From the NCBI RefSeq assembly GCF_019578655.1, contig NC_063265.1, forward strand, positions 2,266,501 through 2,330,500: a stretch of 64,000 bases of DNA, written 5' to 3'. Positions 37,696-50,702 of this stretch are shown in pieces; position 1 is the first letter of the stretch, and the number at the start of each line of letters is the position of its first letter. The stretch comes from Ricinus communis. Taxonomy: Eukaryota > Streptophyta > Magnoliopsida > Malpighiales > Euphorbiaceae. The notes under the pieces were generated by a model. The model saw only the letters and a list, made by a program, of their open reading frames with translations, was not told where the DNA came from and did not search any database. The translations under genes and the position numbers were made by a program.

Positions 37696-39085
37696 TTTAA
37701 AAACTAAAATTAGACATTTATACATAAAATTCTAAATTTAAATAATTACATATCAGTCTCTAAATTTGTAAAGTCGTAAATACTTTAATTCCTCAAAATA
37801 ATATATTTCTCACCCATGATATTTTAAAAAGTACAAATTTTAAAACAGCAGGCATTTATTAAGATAAATCTTAAGAGTGTATTAATATTTAACTCAAAAT
37901 AAAAATAAAAATATGGCAATCAATATAGCATTTTGCAGGTGCATTCATCATCACATCATCATCAGAGAGGGTCTATTGGTAAGTGAGGGTCCACCAAAAT
38001 GGATGGCTATTATTTCTCTTTCTATGTTAGAGATACTAGACAAGTCACCTTCTTGTCTCCAAAAGTCAAAAGTTCATACCATAACTTAGGCTTAATCAAG
38101 CGGTTTAGAAAAATACAAAGCCACAACAATGTATATATTTTGGTTAAGAAAAAGAAAAGAAAAGCAAGAAGAATAGAGGTCGCCCATGTGTAGCTTATAT
38201 ATTTTTGATTGGATATTATCACACTCTTTCTCTCATGCAAAAGAATCAATGCTCCATATGGACCCTCCAATCCATTTCTTGGTGTTGGAGTTATAGGATG
38301 TGAAATGAAATTAAATATATAAATCCCATGCCCTAAAATTTATAAGTGAATTAAAAAGGTAACAAATATTCTTAAATGATGAGGACTTAAATGCTCTTTC
38401 TATTTATGTTGATAAATAAATATTGCAATTCATCATCTCCCATTTCATGTAAAAGGAAAGAAAAACATAATAATAATAACACAAAATACCTTTATATTTG
38501 AAATACTTCTCTCTTAAAATTTCTTTATCTTCTTAATATGGTTCAATAGACAGTTCAGTGAATTATACATATAGTTGTTAAATCCAAACCAATCTTACCG
38601 GTGTAATAGGAAAATTTAGAAATTAAATCCTTTGAAAAAATGGATTTAATCCTATTTCAATTTAAAACAAATCTCTATCGTCATATGGAAAAATGATATT
38701 TTCCAGTCTACTGAGTCAATCGATTCAAATATATCCAACCTTCATAATTAGACAAAGAAAAGGAAAAGATCTTAACCACAAATTACTAGTGGCCTTCTTG
38801 TGTAATTATCAAAAAGACTCAAGACAATCCCTTAAAATATAATTAAAATATAACTTTTAAGGGGCTGACGGGCAGCCATGTCAGCAGGTAAACGACAGGG
38901 GTATTATAGTCAAAACAGCAGAGACCAATAATTACGACCGCAAGACAAGACCGTGAACCAAATTATCCTCCGACAAGACCGAGCGTAGACCGGAGATAAT
39001 CAGATATAGAAAATAAAACCAAACATGTAAATAAACCATCTCAGGAAGGGCATTCTCGTCATAAAATGGCGCCCAGCATTTCCAC
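37696..39085. other. Upstream region of the OPT gene
   Basis: AT-rich to about 38,840, then a less AT-rich proximal stretch (38,860-39,000) with short CAAGACCG repeats at about 38944, 38950 and 38973. Small open frames at 37999-38270 are unsupported. The proximal part is the likely OPT promoter. Confidence 0.45.
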
Positions 39086-39092
39086 TATATAA
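39086..39092 (+). promoter_or_regulatory. TATA box of the OPT gene
   Basis: TATATAA lies 101 bases upstream of the predicted start codon. It is followed by a purine-rich (GA-rich) leader typical of plant 5' UTRs. Confidence 0.6.
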
Positions 39093-39193
39093 CAAGCTCA
39101 CTCTTCCTGACACTTTCCAAACCAAATCCAAAAAGCAAAGAAAAAAGAAAAGAGGAGAGAAAGAGAGAGTAGCATTTCTTTGGCTGCTATCAA

Positions 39194-42100
39194 ATGGCAA
39201 GCAAAACCCAAATCCAAGACAATGGATTTAAGCCAAACGGAGAACATTCATCGGCAGCAGAAGAGCATGAAAGATGTTCAGTGGAGGAAGTGGCATTAGT
39301 AGTACCAGAAACAGACGATCCAACACTTCCAGTGATGACATTTCGTGCATGGTTTCTCGGTTTAACATCATGCGTGCTTTTGATATTCCTGAACACTTTC
39401 TTTACTTATCGTACACAGCCACTAACCATCTCAGCTATCCTCATGCAAATTGGTGTCCTTCCCATTGGCAAGTTCATGGCTAAAGCTCTACCCACTAAAC
39501 AGTATAAGATTTTTGGTTGGGGTTTTAGTTTGAATCCTGGTCCTTTCAATATTAAAGAACATGTCATCATTACTATTTTTGCTAATTGTGGTGTTTCTTT
39601 TGGGGGTGGCGATGCTTACTCCATTGGTGCTATTACTGTTATGAAGGCTTATTATAAGCAGAGCTTAAATTTCCTTTGTGCTCTCCTTATTGTCTTGACT
39701 ACTCAGGTGTGTTTTCGTTTTACATATTTTTTAATCTTTTAAGTGATTCAGTACTATGCATTTGATTTTAATTTAAGCGTGTTTTGTGGATTCTACCTTC
39801 TTTTTGGCTAGAAAAGTTTTCATTTCGGGTTTCTTTTGGTTTATTTAAAAATTTATTGGATCTTATTTTAATTTTTTATTGTCTACACCTTTTGAAAGCT
39901 TTTGAATGGGCATGATCGATCTATAATATATATTAATATGAAGTTGCTTTTCCTTTTAGATATTGGTACTTTATGTCTTTTTTGTTTTTATTCTTTTACA
40001 TTAGAATTTGCAGATTCTTTGGCTGTTCTAACTTCCTTTTGTATGATATGCAGATATTGGGTTATGGATGGGCTGGAATGCTTAGGAGATATCTGGTTGA
40101 TCCTGTTGAGATGTGGTGGCCTGCAAATCTTGCTCAGGTTTCTCTATTCAGGTCTGTTTTTTTTCCTCCACTATTTTCTCTTTTGTTCCTTGTGAACTTC
40201 TTACTATCCGTTTGATTGATGAGAAAATCTAGGAAAAGGAAAAAAGTTTGGAGGCTTTTTATCCTTTCAGTTTTAGAATTTATGTTTAATCTGAACCTCG
40301 AGAGAGTAAAAGCACTTGTTGTCTAGTGACTTCTTTAACATGGTTCCATGATTTTGTTGAATATTTTAGGCTTTTGTTGATAACATATTATATGGTAGGA
40401 CATTTTTTATTCTCTTTCCAACAATTCAAATCTTTTGAGAAGACGATAATTGATTTATTCTTCCAAAATATTGGATGACAGCTTGTAGTTCAAATTCTAA
40501 AGGTGACGATGATTATGATGGATATATAGTAGCAGCAGTACTGTAGTAAATAAACAGATTGAAGTTATACATAGCATCAGCAAAATTCTTAATGTCTACT
40601 TGACATCATGCCCTTGTTTTGGAATAAATTAAGTGAAAATTTGTTGATTATTCTAGTGGCATAAGTTCATTTGTTCTTATGCAACAATAGCATGCTTATT
40701 GGTTGCTAATATTCCAAGAGGAAACACTGCCTCTTTCTAGAGGCATAAACATATTGTTAATGGACCACAAAATTCCTTTTCTTGTATAAAGAAAATGTTC
40801 TGCTTGTGTTGTCTATGGACGAGTTATAATGGAAAATTGGCATGAAACAAAAGTAGTATGCAACTTCATAAATTGTGGTTAGCCTGTAGTTTATTTCTAT
40901 GGGGAATTATTTTGATCATATGAACCTCTTGTCTCTACAGAGCACTCCATGAAAAGGACCCCAAAAGTAAAGGCATGACTCGGATGCGATTCTTCCTTTT
41001 AGTGATGATAGCAAGCTTTCTTTATTATGCACTTCCGGGCTACTTGTTCCCAATATTGACATTTTTCTCATGGGTCTGCTGGGCATGGCCTCATAGCATC
41101 ACTGCTCAACAACTAGGGTCAGGTTACCATGGACTCGGAATCGGTGCCTTCACCCTTGATTGGGCTGGGATTTCAGCATATCATGGCAGCCCGCTGGTGA
41201 CTCCCTGGTCATCCATTCTCAATGTTGCTGTTGGCTTTGTCATGTTTATCTACATAATAGTGCCTCTATGCTATTGGAAGTTTAACACTTTTGATGCTCG
41301 GAAGTTTCCAATATTTTCTAATCAGCTGTTCACTACTAGTGGACACAAATACGACACCACAAAAATCTTGACCCCAGATTATGAGCTGAACGTTCCTGCT
41401 TATAATAGCTATAGTAAGCTCTATCTCAGCCCTCTGTTTGCCCTGTCGATTGGATCAGGATTTGCAAGATTTACGGCAACTCTTACTCATGTGGCTCTGT
41501 TTCATGGAAGGTAGACTGCTTGCTTATTCCAAGTTTTATTCGGTCAAAATATTTGTTTGAATGCAAGTGTGAATGGACCTTAGACTAAAATGAACAGTGA
41601 CGAATTGATTTCCATTGTCCAGTGATATTTGGAGGCAAAGCAGGTCAGCAATGAAGAATGCAAAACTGGATATTCATGCAAAATTGATGAAATCTTACAA
41701 ACAAGTGCCTGAATGGTGGTTCTTCATTCTTTTGATAGGAAGCATTGTCCTTTCTTTATTAATGTCATTTGTGTGGAAAAGTGACGTGCAGCTGCCATGG
41801 TGGGGTATGCTCTTTGCCTTTGGCATGGCTTGGATTGTTACTCTTCCCATTGGGGTCATTCAAGCAACTACCAACCAGGTAAAAAGGCCAGTTATCCATT
41901 TTCTTGGTTCTTTATTCTTTACTGCCCTTTTTAGACAGACATAGGGAGCTTGCATTCAAATTGAGAAACAAATTGCCTGCTCGATTTTTGATGTCATACT
42001 GTTCTTGCGTCCTCAATGCAGCAACCTGGATACGACATAATAGCACAGTTCATAATTGGGTATATCTTACCAGGAAAACCTATTGCAAACCTGCTTTTCA

Positions 42101-42912
42101 AGATTTATGGACGAATTAGCACTATCCATGCTCTTTCTTTCTTATCTGACCTTAAACTTGGGCATTATATGAAAATACCACCACGGTGCATGTACGTTGC
42201 TCAGGTATTGCAGCTCGGAAACCTGTGTGGTTGAGCATTTGAAATTATTGTTTCTGTGTGGAATATTGACAGTTTGGTGATTGGCTTTTATCAGTTGGTG
42301 GGAACTTTGATAGCTGGTACAGTCAATCTTGCAGTTGCATGGTGGATGCTGGAGAATGTTGAGAATATTTGTGATATTGAAGCACTCCATCCTGAAAGTC
42401 CTTGGACATGTCCCAAATACCGAGTCACTTTTGATGCTTCTGTCATCTGGGGCCTGATTGGACCAAGACGACTCTTTGGACCCGGAGGATTGTACAGGAA
42501 TTTGGTTTGGTTATTCCTTATTGGTGCTTTCTTGCCAGTTCCTATTTGGATACTGAGTAAAATGTTCCCTGAAAAGAAGTGGATTCCGTTGATAAATATA
42601 CCGGTTATATCATACGGCTTTGCGGGAATGCCACCTGCAACTCCCACAAACATAGCAAGTTGGCTTGTCACTGGAACAATCTTCAATTATTTTGTATTCC
42701 GATATCACAAACGCTGGTGGCAGAAATATAATTACGTCCTCTCTGCAGCACTGGATGCTGGTACTGCATTTATGGGTGTACTATTGTTCTTTGCTTTGCA
42801 AAATGAAGGAAAAACTTTGAAATGGTGGGGAACAGAAATTGACCACTGTCCCTTGGCAACATGTCCGACTGCACCTGGTATTACAGTTGAAGGATGTCCT
42901 GTGTTTACATAG
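39194..42912 (+). CDS. OPT-family oligopeptide transporter, six exons
   Basis: Proton-coupled transporter of small peptides (and in some members metal chelates or glutathione) across the plasma membrane. Exons: 39194-39706, 40054-40151, 40941-41510, 41623-41878, 42022-42204, 42295-42912, all with GT/AG borders and consistent phases, giving 745 residues; the family is usually about 730-760. The N-terminus is hydrophilic and acidic (VPETDDPTLPV is a typical lead into the first membrane segment). The diagnostic NPG motif is at residues 114-116 and KIPPR at 530-534. Many hydrophobic segments are spread along the chain, compatible with the 12-16 of the family, and the cysteine-containing tail (HCPLATCPTAPGI) is typical of the plant PT clade. 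It looks most like the Arabidopsis OPT1/OPT5/OPT4 group, but the exact orthologue is not resolved. No disruption seen. The first ATG follows a GA-rich leader; the minus-strand frames here are shadows. Confidence 0.95.
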
Positions 42913-44544
42913 CGAGTTAGTCGTAAAATGCAGAAGTGGCTTAGTTGTAGTAGGGAGAGGGGAAATACAGCAGAGCAGGAAAAGAACTTGAATAACTAGT
43001 CTTGTATATTTCCACAAGCTTCTTTAACACCATCGAAAGCGAAAGCGAAGATCTCTCTTTTCATGCTCTATATGCTCCTGACTTAGTTTTACAATGATTG
43101 AATGACCTACTATGGGAATTTGCAGTATCCAAGTATCACCATATTATATCATCTTTGATATGTTTTCCTTATGTCTATCCTACTTGGGGAATTTATTGTT
43201 CTAACTGTACAGTTGATGAATGTAAACAATATGCATCTATATTTAGTAGAGCTTGTCTTGAATTTTGATTCATTTGCATCTTTTGAGGTCAAGCCAGAGT
43301 CCCAGTCCTACACAGCTTGGAGCTGCTCTGATTAAGGGACTCGCTTAATCCTGCTGCTCGGCTGTCTTTCGCTTTTCTTTCCAGTTATAAAAATGATTAT
43401 GTGCATGACACAACTTCTGCAGAGTTATTAGCCTCAACAACTGATTTCCCCTGCTTATACAGCATGTGCATGCTCCTACTTTCTGGGTCTCAGTTGGTGT
43501 ATGGAAATGCAGATATCTGACCCATAAGTGCAGGTATCTGACCCATAATTGTGATACAGAAAATTTAGCTTAGGTTTCTTTTTAGGAATTCTTTCATAAA
43601 TACCCAAAAAAAGACCAAATATATTATTTTTACAGAAAATTTTCTTTCAAAAATATTAGAAGTTAGAGATTTTATTTAAAAAATGCTTGGATAACACATC
43701 TATTTCATTTCAAACTTTTTCAATATTTCCATTTCTATCTTCTTAAAAAGCTTTTTCATATTTTTCTTTTCACGTTAGCCAAATTCTATACTTTCATTAT
43801 TTTTCTTCGATTACCTATTAATATTACTTTTTATGATGATTTAGAAATGAAAATCAATCATTAAATAGAAAATAATCAGATCTGATATTTTTATTTTATT
43901 TTTATTGAAAGTTAGATCAAGTAACAATAATCTCAATTTTTTTTAGGTAGATCTTTGATTGTTTTGGTCGAAATATAAATGCAAAACTCAAAAAAATTGT
44001 ATATGTTTTATGCAAAAATACAGAAAATTATATATTTTTATATACAAATGGTATATGTTATAAAATTTAGAGTTTTTTGAAATATTTTATGAATCATTAA
44101 TGTTAAATTATAAACTGAATTTATATTATTGTTGAATTTATTAAGAATACAATTTATTTTATGTATAAGTCAATTTTGTTTTAAAAAGGAATATAAAAAA
44201 TATTTATAACTGTATAGTAAAAAGTATATGTTAGGTATATTTTAGATATATGTTAATCAAAATTTTAATTCATTTAATTAACATATTTTAATTTCAATAA
44301 TATTTTTTCCAATAGTAATAGATATAATACCAGTTTTAATTGATTGATTTAGTTAAGATTTATATATAATCTCACTATTATTAGAAATAAAAAAATATAT
44401 CATTATGATAATTATTTTATTATTATATAATGAAATTATTAAAAATCTTGTATATAAGATATAATATAATAAAAAGATAGAAATAAATGAGACTCGTTCG
44501 ACAAAATATGAAATACTTTAAAAATATATTTAATATCCGAAATA

Positions 44545-44548
<4 letters not shown>
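42913..44548. other. OPT 3' UTR and AT-rich intergenic DNA
   Basis: The first 300-350 bases are probably 3' UTR. A direct repeat of ATCTGACCCATAA lies at 43516 and 43538. After about 43,560 the sequence is AT-rich without coding signature, up to the TA run that borders the viral insertion. Confidence 0.5.
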
Positions 44549-44586
<38 letters not shown>

Positions 44587-44590
44587 TATT
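44541..44590. repeat. (TA)n run within an AT palindrome at the left edge of the viral insertion
   Basis: AATATTTTAA, then a TA dinucleotide run (44550-44581), then TTAAAATATT form a perfect inverted structure. The viral homology begins within a few bases after it (about 44595). Confidence 0.9.
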
Positions 44591-44602
44591 TATTGTAAGA
44601 AA

Positions 44603-46440
44603 CAAGGCTCCAGAGTGGAAGGTCGGGGAAATCAAACCATCCAGTCTGAACACCCTCCCCGTAGGAAAATAACCATTCCTTACGGAGAGAATGAAATAGA
44701 GGCTACACCTTACAAATTGATAGGAGAAGATCTTGAGAAGAATGTCAAGAATATTGTTCAGCAGAACAATTTCTCGAATACCTATTTTAACATAATAGGG
44801 AAGCAGCTTGTTAGGATAGAAAGTCGGATCCAAAAACCTCCTGTAGTCTTCACCTCTCCAATCCCCAACACTGATCATCCAAAAGAGATAAGCCAATCAG
44901 AAAAGCTCGAAAATCCAGTCTTCAAATCTTACCAAATCTCAAAGCCTAGCCAAGATCAATTTCAGAAGCAAACTGAGTTTGCTAGAGCAGTCAGGGAACA
45001 ACTTAGCAAATTAGCCACTTCTGAGTCCTCCAAAAACTTAGTGTCAGATACTCCTCAAAGCAGTAAGAATATCAGTGCTATAGATCAAGCCCAATGCAAT
45101 GAATCCAATGATTCAGAGCTTGAAAGTGTTACTGAAAAATTCTCCAACATCAACAGATTGGGATGGCAAGCCCCTAGATTGACTTGGCATACTTCTAGGA
45201 ATATCGCTCCAGATCTAGGAATAGAAAATAGGAATAATATCCTAACCCAATCTAGATTCAATGCCTCTTCCGTCTATGAATGGAATATAGATGGAATGTC
45301 AGAATACAACATTCTTGGTCTCTTGCAATAGATGACCATGGCGGCCAATGCCTACAAAACCCAAAGTGGTACCTCTGATAGAGCCATTGTTGAACTCCTA
45401 GTAGCTGGATTTTCTGGCCAGCTTAAAGGATGGTGGGATTACCATCTCACACAAGCACAATAGCTCCAGATCCTAGGTGCTATCCAAACCACAATAGAAG
45501 GGACCCCCATCTTAGATGAACTAGGAAATCCAATTGAGGATGTTGTGTCAACCCTAATTTTGACGATTTCCCTTCACTTCATTGGAGACCCTTCTCTTCT
45601 AAAAGATAAGAATGCTGAGCTCCTTAGCAATCTAACCTGTAAAAAGCTTAGCAATTTCCAAGCTTACAAAGATACCTTCCTGAACAGAGTCATGTTTAGA
45701 GAAGATTCAAACCAACCTTTCTGGAAAGAAAAATTCTTAGCTGGTTTACCTAAGATACTAGGTGAAAGAGTTAGGAATACCATAAGAGAAGCCCATAATG
45801 GCCAGATCCCTTATGATTTCTACATTTATGGTGAATTAGTTAGCCTCACCCAGAAAGAAGGTTTGAAGATTTGCCATGACCTTAAACTCCAAAGACAACT
45901 CAAATGGGAAATGAAGAAGACTAGGCAAGAACTAGGTAGTTTTTGTAACCAGTTTGAATATAATCCCATAAAACCTTCCCTTACCTGCAAAGGAAAATGC
46001 AAAGAAGATTTTTCTAAATCTTTTAAGAAAAAATAATTTTTCAAAAATAGGAGAACTCCAAAAAACAAGGAGAATTTCTATAAAAAGTCATCCTCTTCTA
46101 ACTTTCCAAAACAAAATTCCAAAAAAGATTTTAGCAAAATTACTTGCTATAAGTGTGGCAAAAAGGGTCATACTTCAAAATATTGCAAGTTTTCTAAAAA
46201 ACTTCATGAGCTCCAAATAGAAGATGAAATTTTGAGCAAAATTTCAGCTCTTCTTGTTGATTCCTCTGAATCAGAATTTTCGAATAGTGAGGAAGAGTTT
46301 CAAATTGATGAAATCAAAACCTCATCCGATTATTCTGAATCAGATTCTGAAGATATTTCAAAAAAATATTAATATGCTCACTAGGCAACAAGAAGCTCTT
46401 CTTGAAGCCGTCAAGCATATTAATGACTCCCAAATCTAAA
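44603..46440 (+). pseudogene. Florendovirus-like capsid region with zinc knuckle, degenerate
   Basis: Open to an in-frame stop at 45329-45331, with further stops (for example near 45462) and a second open stretch from 45545 to 46036. The basic tail (45980-46130, Lys/Phe/Asn-rich) is followed by a CX2CX4HX4C zinc knuckle at 46145-46186, the nucleic-acid-binding motif of pararetroviral coat proteins. A Ser/Glu-rich acidic stretch follows to about 46,370. The part upstream of 44595 (movement protein) is missing. 44595-45746 is also present in inverted orientation at 50703-51860, with roughly 95% identity in the 200 bases compared by eye. Confidence 0.85.
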
Positions 46441-46599
46441 AACAAGTTTTGGAAGAAATCTTAAAAACTGAAACCCTTGTCCCCTCTTCTAGTAAGAACA
46501 CTTATGATCTTGGATAAAGGGAAAAAGCTAAAAAACCTTTTTCCTACCATTCAAGAACTTCAGAAAGAAATCAAAGCCATCAAAACATAGCTCAAAGAT

Positions 46600-48660
46600 T
46601 TGAAAGAAAAACAACAAAATGATTTTGTTTTACTCCAAAGCTTGATTCTCAAACAGAATAGTGATTCTGATTCTGAAGAAGAGAATGATTTTCAAAATCT
46701 TGAGGTTTCTGAAAATGTTCAAGAAAACTTCATTAACATTTTAAAAGAAATTTCTTCAAGAAAATATTTGATCCAAATAAAACTCATTTTCTCTGGTGAT
46801 TTCCAAATAGAAACTATCGCTTTATTTGATACAGGAGCAGACCTCAACTGTATCAATTATGAGCTGGTTCCTAAAAGGTATCATCAAGAAACAAAAGAAA
46901 GGCTTACTTCAGCCAATAGTTCAAAGATTAGGATTGCGGGTAAAACTGAAGCTGTAATTCTAAATAATAATATTGCTTTAAAAAATATTTTTATTCTTAC
47001 AAAGGATTTACAGCAAACAGTTATCTTGGGAACTCCTTTTATCAATTTAATTACTCCTTTCAAAGTAACTACTGCTAGTATTATTTTTAAAGCTAAAGAT
47101 TCAAAGATTATTTTTCCTTTTATAGAAAAACCCAAGAAGAGAAATCTCAATCTTATAAAAACCCACTCAATTTATAATTTTGAGATAAATGCTTTGATTA
47201 AAGGAAAACAAACCCAGCTTTTCCACTTGAAACAAGATATGGGTTTGAAAAGGATCCAAAGTCAAATGCAAAATGATTTTATCCAAAGAAAAATCTCTGA
47301 TTTGCAAAAGAAGATTGAAAATGAAGTTTGTTCTGATCTTCCTAATGCCTTTTGGAGACGAAAACAACATATGGTAGATTTACCATATGAAAAAGATTTT
47401 TCTGATAAACAAATTCCTACCAAAGCAAGACCTATCCAAATGAATGAAACCCTAGAAAGCCATTGTAGAATATAAATAAAGTATTTAGAGCAAAAGGGTT
47501 TGATTACCAAATCCAGATCCCCCTGGTCATGTGTAGCTTTCTATGTCAACAAAAATAGTGAGATAGAAAGAGGAACACCTAGGTTAGTGATTAATTACAA
47601 ACCTTTAAATAAAGCCCTAAAGTGGATTAGATACCAAATTCCAAACAAAAAGGATCTTCTTCAAAAGCTTCATTCTGCCTTTATTTTTTCAAAGTTTGAT
47701 ATGAAATCAGGATTTTGACAAATCTAGATTCATCCAAAAGACAGGTACAAAACTGCTTTTACAGTTCCATTTGGCCAGTACGAATGGAATGTAATGCCCT
47801 TCGGATTAAAAAATGCTCCTTCTGAATTTCAAAAAATCATGAATGACATTTTCAATCCTTATTCAAAGTTTTGCATTGTCTAAATCGATGATGTGTTGAT
47901 ATTCTCAAATTCTCTAGAGCAACATTTCAAACACTTGGAGACATTTTTCTATGTTAAGAAAAATGGTTTAGTGGTTTCAAAATCCAAGATATCTTTATTC
48001 CAAACAAAAATTAAATTTCTTGGTCACTATATCTCCCGGGGAACTATCACCCTAATTGAAAGGTCTCTAGCCTTTACTTCAAAATTTCTAGACAAAATTT
48101 TGGAAAAAACTCAATTACAAAGATTCCTTGGTAGTTTAAATTATATGATGGATTTTTATCCGAATTTGAATTGTCTACCATGATAGGTTAAAGAAACCCC
48201 CCCCTGCATGGACTGATGAGCATACAAAGATTGTCCAAAGCATAAAAAAAACAAGTTTCTGAAATACCATGTTTACACCTAGCTGATCCATCTGCATTCA
48301 AAATAGTTGAAACTGATGCATCAAATCTAGGATATGGTGGGATTCTTAAGCAAGTCCAAAACAACAAAGAATGTATTATCCAGTTTACTTCTGCACACTG
48401 GAATGATACAAAAAAAATTATTCAACTATCAAAAAATAAATTCTTTCGATAGTTTTGTGCATTTCAAAATTTCAAAGCGATCTTTTAAACCAAAAATTTC
48501 TTTTAAGAATTGATTGTAAATCTGCTAAAGAAGTTTTACAAAAAGATGTTCAAAACAGATTTTTGCCAGATGGCAAGCCATTCTTTCTGTTTTTTATTTT
48601 CAAATCGAATACATAAGAGGAGATTCGAATTCAATTTCAGACTTTCTAACCAGAGAGTTC
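46600..48660 (+). pseudogene. Florendovirus-like protease, reverse transcriptase and RNase H, degenerate
   Basis: The aspartic protease active-site motif DTGAD lies at 46828-46842. The protease flap/C-terminal part (ILGTPFINLITPF) follows. RT begins about 47,400. Stops interrupt it at 47473-47475, 47716-47718 and 47881-47883; the last falls exactly at the first position of the RT catalytic YxDD motif, leaving only the following IDD. The substrate-binding FGLKNAP motif is near 47805-47825. RNase H-like sequence (ETDAS near 48310) runs on in shifted frames to about 48,650. The region cannot make an active RT as it stands. Assignment rests on these motifs and their order. Confidence 0.87.
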
Positions 48661-50107
48661 CTTCAAAAATAGGAGTGAAAATACCAAGAAAATCAAAAGC
48701 AAAAGAAGAAAAATCGACAGCAAGTTCAAAGCCTGTTCAAAGTCCAAAGCTATCTGAACCTGGACCGAAATCATCCAGGAAGAAATTGACAAAAGCAAGG
48801 TAGATCTGGCGCAATAACAATTACAAATTCAGGAGTGGCTTGCACAGCAAGATCCTAAATTTCTAAAAAGGGTCGAAGAATATTCAAAGCAAATGATATA
48901 ACTTCACCCCGAAGTCTCTCCAAAGACATCCTCCTTTTCCAACAAGGGTAAAGGTATACTTTCTATCCCTTTTTCAAAACCTGAGATAGAAATTTTCTCT
49001 CAAAACCTATCTCAAAGCTCTCAAAGTATTTCAAAGCCCAACTCTCAAGAAATAGTTTTTTCACAAACGAAACTTTTCAAATCCAATGAGCATATAGAAA
49101 AGCAAAATTTTCAAAGCATTTTGACTATTAAGGAAGGATTCTGTATAGAAAGCCCCTCAAAACTGATTTCAAAGATTTTCCCTCCAGGATGGTATTTCAA
49201 GCCCTGGAATATTTCAAAACCTCAATCCTACTACCAGTCTATCCTTGAGGTAACTGGTTCTGCAAAGTTCAAACACTTCAAAAAGCACAAAGATCATAAA
49301 GACCCTGCATATTCCACATGCACCATACAAAGAATCCTTCACCCTTCAAATTGGGGGATGGATTTACAATCATCAAGATCTTTTCCAACTTCCCTCCAAA
49401 GAACCTACCCATCAAGCCTAAACACTTCTTTCAACTATTGGAATTACCAACAAGCTTGGTTTAATACCTTTCTTCTTCAAAATGAAGGACAAAGCTATTC
49501 ATGGCTTTTCTACTTCAATACAAGCTCAATCCAAACTTCAAAGATCCCATATTGGTTTAAACAATGGTGGAATTTTTATGGCAATGTTCCTGAGACCATA
49601 ATTCCAGAAGTTCTATCTCTGTTTAACTTATTCAAAGCCCACTATAAACCAAACAAAATAGAAAGACGTTTTCCTCCTTTACTTCTATTTTGTTCAAACT
49701 TTTTTCTCCCCTGGGTATGTGTATGGTATTTCCATTTCAATCAAGCAGCAGATGGAGAAATCATCCTTGCACGAAGATTCAAAGTCAAATGGTGAGATAA
49801 ATTTAACCACCAAGAAAAATTATCACTAAAGTTGATACAAAGTTTCCTTTCAAAGGATAGCTTCTTGCCACCTCCGAAAGAACAAACCACTTTCCTGGCA
49901 CAGAAGTCCTTCATTATTCTAAAGCTAGCGGTGGCTCAAACAGAAGAAGATTTCTTACAATTGATCAAACAGTTGTCGAAAACCGCCTCTTCCAAAGGAA
50001 AATCGAAAGCTTCATCTTCCTCTTCTAGCACCAGCTCAGCAGCAATAGACCTAGATGGTGACTCGAATGAAGATGACTGTTTTGGGATATTCAAGCCCAT
50101 CAAATGA
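48660..50107 (+). pseudogene. Florendovirus-like second ORF, unknown function, partly open
   Basis: Follows the RNase H region. A Lys/Ser/Gln-rich lead (48,660-49,120) has several stops. The stretch 49121-49795 stays open for 224 residues and is strikingly rich in Trp, Tyr, Phe and Ser (for example NYWNYQQAWFNTFLLQ and WFKQWWNFYG). A stop at 49793-49795 separates it from the final segment, 49832-50107, whose tail is Ser-rich and acidic (SSSSSSTSSAAIDLDGDS). An ORF in this position with no known function is reported for florendoviruses. No enzymatic motif was recognised. Confidence 0.75.
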
Positions 50108-50391
50108 TACCTCTGTATAGCCCTTGGGTTGAAAACCAGAAATGGCAGCCCAAAATATTTATGTAATGGGCCAAATGCCCAATAAATAAATAAATAAATA
50201 AAAAAGACAAAAGACTCTTTAAAAAGCAAAAGATTCTTCTCCAAAGCGTGGCAAACAACTTCTGCAAAAGTAGTGGAGCATCTTACTCCATTATCAAAAG
50301 AATACAAAAGACGTGGAGCCCTTCATTCCACTATGAAGAGCATCCAAAGAAGAGCATCCAAAGCTTTAAGGCTGAAGACCTCTATAAATAG
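50108..50391 (+). promoter_or_regulatory. Pararetroviral promoter with TATA box
   Basis: Lies between the last viral ORF and the leader, where caulimovirids keep their pregenomic promoter. The TATA box TATAAATAG is at 50383-50391. Upstream are repeated short blocks (GTGGAGC..TTCATTCCACTA, AAGAGCATCCAAAG twice near 50335-50360) and an ACGTGG motif near 50311. An AATA tetranucleotide run lies at about 50181-50203. Activity in the plant is not known. Confidence 0.7.
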
Positions 50392-50615
50392 AGGAGTTTT
50401 CCAAAGAAGAAGGCAGACTGAAAAATAACAAAAGACTCTTGTATTCTTCAAGTCATACCATTAGAAATATAGTGAGAAAAGAGAGATTGTGAGAGTGAGT
50501 GAGAAAATCACCTTCCTCTTGTATTCATTTCCTCTTGTAAGTTATATTTCTTTTGTTTAAAGCTTTCTTTTGTTGAAAGTTTTTATTCCAAAGTTTGTAT
50601 ATTTGTTCATTTATT

Positions 50616-50621
50616 AATAAA
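50616..50621 (+). terminator. Poly(A) signal AATAAA downstream of the viral promoter
   Basis: AATAAA in a T/A-rich context, about 225 bases after the TATA box. In caulimovirids the poly(A) signal lies shortly after the promoter and is bypassed on the first pass because it is close to the transcript start. Here there is no second pass, so read-through would enter the inverted segment. Confidence 0.6.
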
Positions 50622-50702
50622 TTTATTATCTTATCTTCCATTCATAGTTTAAGATCTAACAAGCGTATGCTCTGTGCTTGCCTCGTTTGAGGATCCTGCA
50701 CA

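Noticed and set aside
42291..42686. 131-residue minus-strand open frame
   Set aside because: Antisense shadow of the last OPT exon.
49936..50307. 123-residue minus-strand open frame
   Set aside because: Antisense shadow of the viral second ORF and promoter.
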